From Thermomicrobiales bacterium (lineage in GTDB: Bacteria > Chloroflexota > Limnocylindria > Limnocylindrales > CSP1-4), in the NCBI GenBank assembly GCA_004525275.1, contig SPCO01000034.1:1-10229 (forward strand): 10,229 nucleotides of DNA, in the 5' to 3' direction. The position numbers and the translations under genes are program-made. The notes beneath the pieces are model-generated. The model was not told where the DNA came from. It saw only the letters and a list, made by a program, of their open reading frames with translations, and did not search any database. This document shows, piece by piece, positions 6,073 to 10,229 of the stretch; the stretch's first letter is position 1, and the number at the start of each line of letters is the position of its first letter.

Positions 6073-6474
6073 ATGTTCTTCTATGAGTTGCACGAGGGCG
6101 ACAACGAGGTCTTCTCCGAGGTCCTCGTCGTGAGCGAATCCGAGTGGGAAGCGGACGAATTCTTCGAACTCGTCCAGTCCATTCGACGCCGCATCTCGGA
6201 CTCCTTCATCCACGATACCCTCGTCGAGTCCATCGCCGTCGAACTCGAGCGTGAGCATGGGTTCATCCACGTCAGCGACGACCAACTCAGGGCCTCGGTC
6301 AATGTGTCGGTCGATGATTCCGAGAACTTCCTGGCGGTCCTCGAAGTCGAATTGGCCGATGCCGAGGAGGATGAGGACCACGACGACGACGACCCGGCGC
6401 AGGACCTTGACGACGGCAAAGCGTTCAACACGATCATCGCCGAGTTTGACCCTGCGTCGGACCGCCTGAACTGA
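6073..6474 (+). CDS. Highly acidic conserved-looking protein of unknown function
   Basis: A 133-residue soluble protein that I do not recognise. It has 40 Asp/Glu against 7 Arg/Lys, a net charge near -33. Residues 1-90 alternate hydrophobic and charged positions as in a folded alpha/beta domain (MFFYELHEGD start, helix-like 23-40, strands near 53-66 and 74-90). Residues 91-114 form an almost purely acidic stretch including HDDDDPAQDLDD, and the end (115-133) is again mixed with hydrophobic residues. There is no signal peptide or membrane helix. The frame is credible because it begins right after a good -10 box, fills the space exactly between its neighbours, and its acidic codons are varied rather than repetitive. 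Its stop abuts the stop of convergent ychF. Possible roles, such as metal binding, a chaperone-like tail or mimicry of nucleic acid, are guesses. Confidence 0.75.
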   Translation: MFFYELHEGDNEVFSEVLVVSESEWEADEFFELVQSIRRRISDSFIHDTLVESIAVELEREHGFIHVSDDQLRASVNVSVDDSENFLAVLEVELADAEEDEDHDDDDPAQDLDDGKAFNTIIAEFDPASDRLN

Positions 6475-7578
6475 TCAGCGCGAGAACAGGATCTCGAGCA
6501 CATCCCCGTCGCGGACGCGATAGATCTTGCCTTCCGATCTGAGCCGTCCGGCCTTCCGCGCCTCGGCGATCGACCCAAGCGCCACCAGGTCCTCATAGGC
6601 GACCGCCTCCGCCCTGATGAAGCCTCTGGCCAGATCGGTGTGGATCGCACCAGCCGCGTCGACCGCGTTCGACCCATCCGGGATCGGCCACGCACGGACT
6701 TCGTCCGGCCCGGCCGTCAGGAACGAGATCAGACCCAGCAATCGGTACGACAGGCCGATGACCCGGTCGAGCCCGGATTCGGTGATGCCCAGTTCCTCCA
6801 TGAAGACCGCGGCGTCGTCGGGCTCGAGCTCTCCCAGCTCCATCTCGATCTTGGCCGAGAGCGCCTCGATCATCGCGTGTCGGTGGTCATAGCCGGCGCC
6901 GATCCGGCCGATCAGCTCGGGCGCTGCCGCGAGGTCCCCCTCCCCGATATTGAGCAGCCCCAGCACGGGTTTCTGGGTCAGGAAACGAAACCCACGGATC
7001 GCCTTCTCATCGTCGGGATCGAGATCAAGATCGCGGATGGGTGAACCCGCCTCCAGACCCTTGTGGATCCTGCGCAGGACCGCGTCCTCGCGTTCTGCCG
7101 CTTCGCGCTCGGCGGGGTTGCCGTGGCGAGCGCTCGTCTTGAGGCGCTCGATCCGTCGGTCGGCCATCGACAGGTCGGCCAGCAGGAATTCGAGATCGAG
7201 CCGCTCCAGGTCCCGGGCTGGATCGACGCTGCCGTCCGGGTGTGGGTTGGCCGGATCCTCGAACGCCCGAACCACGTGGAGCAAGGCATCCGAGTCGCGC
7301 AGTCGAGCCAGGTGATCCGCGGGCAGCTCCTCGGTGCCGACGTGCCCTTCGGTCGAAGGCGGCGGGGCGGGCAGGTCGACGTAGGTGACGTCGGCATGAA
7401 TGACCTTCTTGGGCTTGAAGATCCCCGCGAGCACGTCCAGCCGCTGATCCGGGACCTTGACGACGCCCACGTTGAGGGTCACCCCACCATAGCCGCCGGT
7501 CTCGGCATGGCCGCGGGTGAGGGTGTTGAAGACAGTGGTCTTGCCTGAACCGGCAAGCCCGACGATGGCGATCTGCAT
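6475..7578 (-). CDS. ychF: YchF/OLA1-type P-loop NTPase, divergent form
   Basis: A 367-residue protein, close to the length of E. coli YchF. The G domain opens with a P-loop GLAGSGKTT (7-15; the usual form is GLPNVGKST). NIGE (210-213) fits the YchF-specific NxxE motif linked to ATP preference. HVVRAFED (101-108) and H113 align with the E. coli segment carrying the catalytic histidine. The C-terminal TGS domain is strongly conserved: EVRAWPIPDG (293-302), AAGAIHTDLARGFIRAE (308-324), LRSEGKIYRVRDGDVLEILF (346-365). The G3 motif is lost: the usual DIAGLV is DLPAPP (68-73), and the following Gly/Lys-rich loop is replaced. YchF proteins bind ribosomes and act in translation and stress responses. 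The ATG at 7578 is chosen because the P-loop strand starts at once; it lacks a Shine-Dalgarno sequence and follows the dehydrogenase gene by 19 nt. Last gene of the operon. Confidence 0.88.
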   Translation of the reverse strand: MQIAIVGLAGSGKTTVFNTLTRGHAETGGYGGVTLNVGVVKVPDQRLDVLAGIFKPKKVIHADVTYVDLPAPPPSTEGHVGTEELPADHLARLRDSDALLHVVRAFEDPANPHPDGSVDPARDLERLDLEFLLADLSMADRRIERLKTSARHGNPAEREAAEREDAVLRRIHKGLEAGSPIRDLDLDPDDEKAIRGFRFLTQKPVLGLLNIGEGDLAAAPELIGRIGAGYDHRHAMIEALSAKIEMELGELEPDDAAVFMEELGITESGLDRVIGLSYRLLGLISFLTAGPDEVRAWPIPDGSNAVDAAGAIHTDLARGFIRAEAVAYEDLVALGSIAEARKAGRLRSEGKIYRVRDGDVLEILFSR

Positions 7579-7590
7579 CCCCGGATTGTC

Positions 7591-7609
7591 GCCGGGATCA
7601 GTACCCGGC
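7591..7609 (-). other. Hairpin over the dehydrogenase stop codon, just before ychF
   Basis: On the minus strand GCCGGG, loop TACTGAT, CCCGGC forms a perfect 6-bp GC stem. The loop contains the TGA of the dehydrogenase gene, and the structure ends 12 nt before the ychF ATG. No U-tract follows, so termination is unlikely. It could adjust the amount of ychF translation, opening when ribosomes reach the stop. Confidence 0.35.
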
Positions 7610-8644
7610 GCTTGGGTCGACCAGATTGAGCATCGGCTCACCGGCCGCGAAGCGGCGCAGGTTCTCGCAGAAGAGCTCGACGCTGCGATCCAGGACCCGA
7701 CCGCTCGACCAGGCGGTGTGGGGCGTGACGATCACGTTGGGCCGGTCGTAGAACGGGGAGGTCGGCGGCAACGGCTCATCGCGAAACGTGTCGAGAACGG
7801 CCCCGCCCAGCGTTCCGTCGTCGAGCGCCCGCAGCAGTGCTCGCTCGTCGATCAGGCGGCCGCGCGCGACATTGATGAGCCACGCCCCCGGCTTGATCAT
7901 GGCCAGGGTCTCCGTGTTGATCATGTCCTCTGTGTCCGGCGTCAGCGGCGCGGCGAGCACGACGAAATCCGACTCTGCGAGCAGCTCCGGAAGCGAATCG
8001 GGACCACCGACGCGGTCGAGCATGAGCTCGCCGAGGGGTCGACCATCCTCATCCTCCGGGGACGCTGTCCTCGCGCCGTCGGGCCGACGGCGGGCCGCCA
8101 CCACACGACACCCGAATGCCGTCGCCAGCGCACCGACTGCGCGGCCGATCGAGCCCAGGCCGACGATCCCCACGGTCACGTCGCGCAGTTCAGCGCCCTC
8201 GAGAGGCTGCCACGTTCGTTCGCGCTGGAGCTCCAGCAGTTGGGGCAGACGGCGGCTCACACTGAGGATCATCATCAGCACGTATTCGGCGATCGGGCGG
8301 CTGAACACGCCACGAGCGTTGGTGACGATGATCCCGCGCTCAAGGGCAGCCGGTGTGTGGGCCCCCTCGACGCCGGATGTGGCCGTGTGCACCCAGGCCA
8401 GGCGCGGGGCCCGGCTGAGCACTCGATCGAAGGCGTCGGGCCGGAGCCATCCGCGAAGCATCACCTCGACGTCGTCGAGCGGCCCGTCTGCAAGACCCTC
8501 GACGGAGATGGTCACGATCCGGGCGCCAGGCGCCGCCGCCCGGATCCGCTCGAGATCACGTGATCGGTAGCGCGCGGACAGGATGGGACTGAGCGCGATC
8601 CCGCTTGGGGCCCTACCCGGCCCGGATCCCGCCCTGATCGTCAT
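7598..8644 (-). CDS. D-isomer-specific 2-hydroxyacid dehydrogenase
   Basis: A 348-residue cytoplasmic oxidoreductase of the D-2-hydroxyacid dehydrogenase family, which interconverts 2-keto acids and D-2-hydroxy acids. The nucleotide-binding domain shows VGIVGLGSIG (158-167). The catalytic set is complete: R261 in NVARGRLID, E290 in RDEPLP, and H309 in TPHTAW. The second Rossmann strand ends VVAARRRP (181-188), with arginines where NAD-specific members carry an acidic residue, which suggests NADP(H). A 28-residue Asp/Gly-rich loop (about 189-216) precedes the conserved LAESDFVVLAAPLTPDT segment (222-238). Substrate is not readable; it resembles the GhrA/hydroxypyruvate-glyoxylate reductase branch as much as any other. 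The ATG overlaps the stop of the upstream DUF2342 gene as ATGA and has no own Shine-Dalgarno sequence, so translation is probably coupled. Confidence 0.88.
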   Translation of the reverse strand: MTIRAGSGPGRAPSGIALSPILSARYRSRDLERIRAAAPGARIVTISVEGLADGPLDDVEVMLRGWLRPDAFDRVLSRAPRLAWVHTATSGVEGAHTPAALERGIIVTNARGVFSRPIAEYVLMMILSVSRRLPQLLELQRERTWQPLEGAELRDVTVGIVGLGSIGRAVGALATAFGCRVVAARRRPDGARTASPEDEDGRPLGELMLDRVGGPDSLPELLAESDFVVLAAPLTPDTEDMINTETLAMIKPGAWLINVARGRLIDERALLRALDDGTLGGAVLDTFRDEPLPPTSPFYDRPNVIVTPHTAWSSGRVLDRSVELFCENLRRFAAGEPMLNLVDPSAGY

Positions 8645-9855
8645 GCGTCGGCCGTATCGAGTACGCGAGCGATCCAGCGCTCGGGCGCCCCGATCTCCCC
8701 GTCACGCGGCAGCGTCTCGGGTCCACCCCAGAGGCGGGCCAATGCATCCGCGCCGCGTCGCTCGGCGATCGCCCGGACGAACTGCTCCCCTTTGCGGTAT
8801 TGCTCCATCTTGAGGTCCATCCCCGTCAGCCGGAGCATCGATCGCTCGAACGCCGTCCGCTTCGCCCGCCGTTCGTGGAACCGGGCGCTGATCAGCGCGA
8901 CGTCCGGGACGAGGTCGCGCCCGACTTCATCCATCACATAGTCGCTGAACCCCTCGAGCAGGCTCATGACGGCCTGGACCTCACGAAAGATCGCCTTCTG
9001 TTCGGGGCCCATCAGTCGCTCAAGCCAATGGTCGCCATTTGCCTCACCCCGAAGCGATCGCCCCAGGCCCCGGATAGCCTCACGTCCGAGTCCGTGGGCA
9101 TCCTTGCCGAACAGGCTGAGTTGGCGCTCGAGCCGTTCGGCGAGATACGGCCGGAGCCAGGGATGCGCTTCGAACTCGAATGCATGGGTCGTCTCGTGGA
9201 GCGCGATCCAGGTTCGAAACGGCTCAAGCTGCACACCGAGCGACCGTGCGGTCATTCGGATGTTCTCCTCGACGAAGAGCAAGCGCCCGGGTGCCGCCTC
9301 GGTCGACAGGAGGGCCAGGTCGTACTGGCCCAGGACGCGCCCGCCCATGAAGCCCAGAAGGTAGCCGAGCTGGCGGGTCGTGACCCACCGATTTGCCAGG
9401 GCCATGGTGGCCTTGGCGAGCCCGCCACCCGGCGGGATGACCTGATCGAGCAGATCGGCCTCGAGCTTGCCGATGAGCGAGGCGAATGAACCGGTATTGG
9501 CCCGGACCCAGCCCGCGCGATCGACGACACCTGAGCGTTCGACCACGCCTGGCAACTCGCATCCGAGCGCTGCCGACAATGCGGGCACGATGCGGGTCAT
9601 CGCGGCTTCGTAGGCCGGCTCTGTCGCGCGCAGTTCGAGTCGGGTCAATGCCCCCCGGGCGTTGTCCAGGCGAGCGATCGCAATGCGCTCGACCGCGGGC
9701 CAATCCACCAGACCCTGCCGGGCGGACCGCTCGGCTCGACGACCAGCCACGGTCGCGGCGGCCCCCAGGGCCGACCCGATGAGAAATCCGGCCTGCCACA
9801 CTCGATCCTCACGCCACGATGGACGTTGGGTGGATCGACCCGGACGCGTCGTCAT
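8641..9855 (-). CDS. Zincin-like metalloprotease-type protein of the DUF2342 family (annotated elsewhere as F420-biosynthesis-associated)
   Basis: A 404-residue protein. The key feature is ALHETTHAFEFE (218-229): an HExxH zinc motif with H220, E221 and H224. A likely third ligand, E301, lies in LLEGFSDYVMDE (299-310), the pattern of the DUF2342/zincin_2 family. Other conserved-looking segments are GFMGGRVLGQYDL (168-180) and LLFVEENI (192-199). An N-terminal Gly/Ala stretch (about 20-38) is mildly hydrophobic, but there is no clear signal peptide, so the protein is probably cytoplasmic. Databases name such proteins coenzyme F420 biosynthesis-associated or zinc-dependent metalloprotease; neither activity is established from sequence, and no F420 gene is in the window. 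It sits between murI and the dehydrogenase with 4-nt ATGA overlaps on both sides and has no Shine-Dalgarno of its own. Confidence 0.87.
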   Translation of the reverse strand: MTTRPGRSTQRPSWREDRVWQAGFLIGSALGAAATVAGRRAERSARQGLVDWPAVERIAIARLDNARGALTRLELRATEPAYEAAMTRIVPALSAALGCELPGVVERSGVVDRAGWVRANTGSFASLIGKLEADLLDQVIPPGGGLAKATMALANRWVTTRQLGYLLGFMGGRVLGQYDLALLSTEAAPGRLLFVEENIRMTARSLGVQLEPFRTWIALHETTHAFEFEAHPWLRPYLAERLERQLSLFGKDAHGLGREAIRGLGRSLRGEANGDHWLERLMGPEQKAIFREVQAVMSLLEGFSDYVMDEVGRDLVPDVALISARFHERRAKRTAFERSMLRLTGMDLKMEQYRKGEQFVRAIAERRGADALARLWGGPETLPRDGEIGAPERWIARVLDTADA

Positions 9856-10229
9856 CGGGCGGCGACCGCGAGTTCGATCTGTTCGACCTCCGGAAACGCG
9901 GAACCGAACAAGCGCGCGGCCAGCGTGTGGAAGGCGTCCGCATCCCCGGTCGTCAGCTGTCGATGCGTCGGCTCGACGTCGCCAGGGGATCCAAGGCCGT
10001 TGACCGCCAGGATCTCGGCCACGGCCGATGCCGTCGCTGTGGCCGAATCGACGATCGCGACCTGCTCTCCAACGAGCGCCGCGATCAGGGGGCGAAGGAG
10101 TGGATAGTGCGTGCAGCCCAGCAGGAGCGTGTCGATCTGCTCCGCCTGGCCGGCACGGTCGTGGCCGACCATCAGCAGCGGTGCCAGAGCTGTTTCGACA
10201 GTGGCCTCGACCGCCGCTCCCGAAAGGTC
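9852..10229 (-). CDS. murI: Glutamate racemase, C-terminal part
   Basis: The last 125 codons of a gene that enters from the right edge; the frame is open through 10229, and the internal ATG at 10172 is not the start. IDTLLLGCTHYPLLRPLI is the second active-site signature of the aspartate/glutamate racemase family, with the GCTHYP cysteine and histidine acting as the second acid/base. A further conserved piece is VAIVDSATATA, followed by a variable C-terminal region ending EQIELAVAAR. MurI makes D-glutamate for peptidoglycan, which agrees with a cell that has a murein wall and an FtsB-type division protein. It is the first gene visible in the minus-strand operon, and its TGA overlaps the next start as ATGA. 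Confidence is high for the family and slightly lower for racemase against a relative, because the N-terminal half is missing. Confidence 0.9.
   Translation of the reverse strand, partial: DLSGAAVEATVETALAPLLMVGHDRAGQAEQIDTLLLGCTHYPLLRPLIAALVGEQVAIVDSATATASAVAEILAVNGLGSPGDVEPTHRQLTTGDADAFHTLAARLFGSAFPEVEQIELAVAAR

Noticed and set aside
6364..6397. GAG/GAC-rich triplet run
   Set aside because: It encodes the acidic stretch of the 133-residue protein with mixed Glu and Asp codons, so it is a coding feature and not a repeat expansion.
7517..8563. Long open frame on the plus strand (348 codons)
   Set aside because: It lies opposite the dehydrogenase and the ychF start, has no recognisable motif and is rich in Arg, His and Gln as expected for an antisense shadow in GC-rich DNA.
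1..10229. Mobile elements, CRISPR arrays, tRNA/rRNA genes or a defence island
   Set aside because: No transposase or integrase motif, no regularly spaced repeats, no CCA-ending cloverleaf-like stretch and no uniform foreign composition were seen; almost all sequence is assigned to chromosomal genes.

Overview
The window is a gene-dense, GC-rich (about two thirds G+C by eye) bacterial chromosome segment with nine complete or partial housekeeping-type genes plus one unrecognised gene, and no mobile element, CRISPR array, tRNA or rRNA. The gene set suggests a Chloroflexota bacterium, possibly of the Limnocylindria/Ellin6529 type. It combines a zincin-like DUF2342 protein (known mainly from Actinomycetota and Chloroflexota), an FtsB/DivIC-type protein, a Gram-positive-like mrfAB pair, and promoters that look leaderless. 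This placement is an inference; no 16S or ribosomal gene is present.

Left block, minus strand (1-1248): a short FtsB/DivIC-like division protein, then an NfeD-family membrane protein, then the first 29 codons of what is probably a flotillin/SPFH scaffold protein running off the left edge. NfeD and flotillin are usual partners, and here their reading frames overlap.

Centre, plus strand (1378-5132): a two-gene operon for a DExH helicase with a C-terminal four-cysteine DUF1998 domain (MrfA/YprA) and a DEDD-type exonuclease with a C-terminal helical repeat region (MrfB/YprB), joined by a GTGA overlap. In Bacillus subtilis this pair acts in a UvrA-independent repair route for mitomycin-type damage.

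Right of centre: a PfkB-family sugar kinase (minus, 5096-6022) ends inside the 3' end of mrfB. Divergent from it is a 133-residue, extremely acidic protein of unknown function (plus, 6073-6474), whose stop codon abuts that of the next operon.

Right block, minus strand (6475-10229): an apparent operon in transcription order of glutamate racemase murI (partial, entering from the right edge), a DUF2342 zincin-like protein, a D-2-hydroxyacid dehydrogenase, and a divergent YchF-type P-loop NTPase. The first three are coupled by ATGA overlaps, and ychF follows after 19 nt.

Intergenic DNA is minimal: the longest gaps are 129 bp and 112 bp, and nothing over 300 bp lacks a gene. The most notable points are the promoter geometry that places transcription starts on start codons, the loss of the G3 motif in the YchF protein, the uncharacterised acidic protein, and the terminator-less convergent gene ends.
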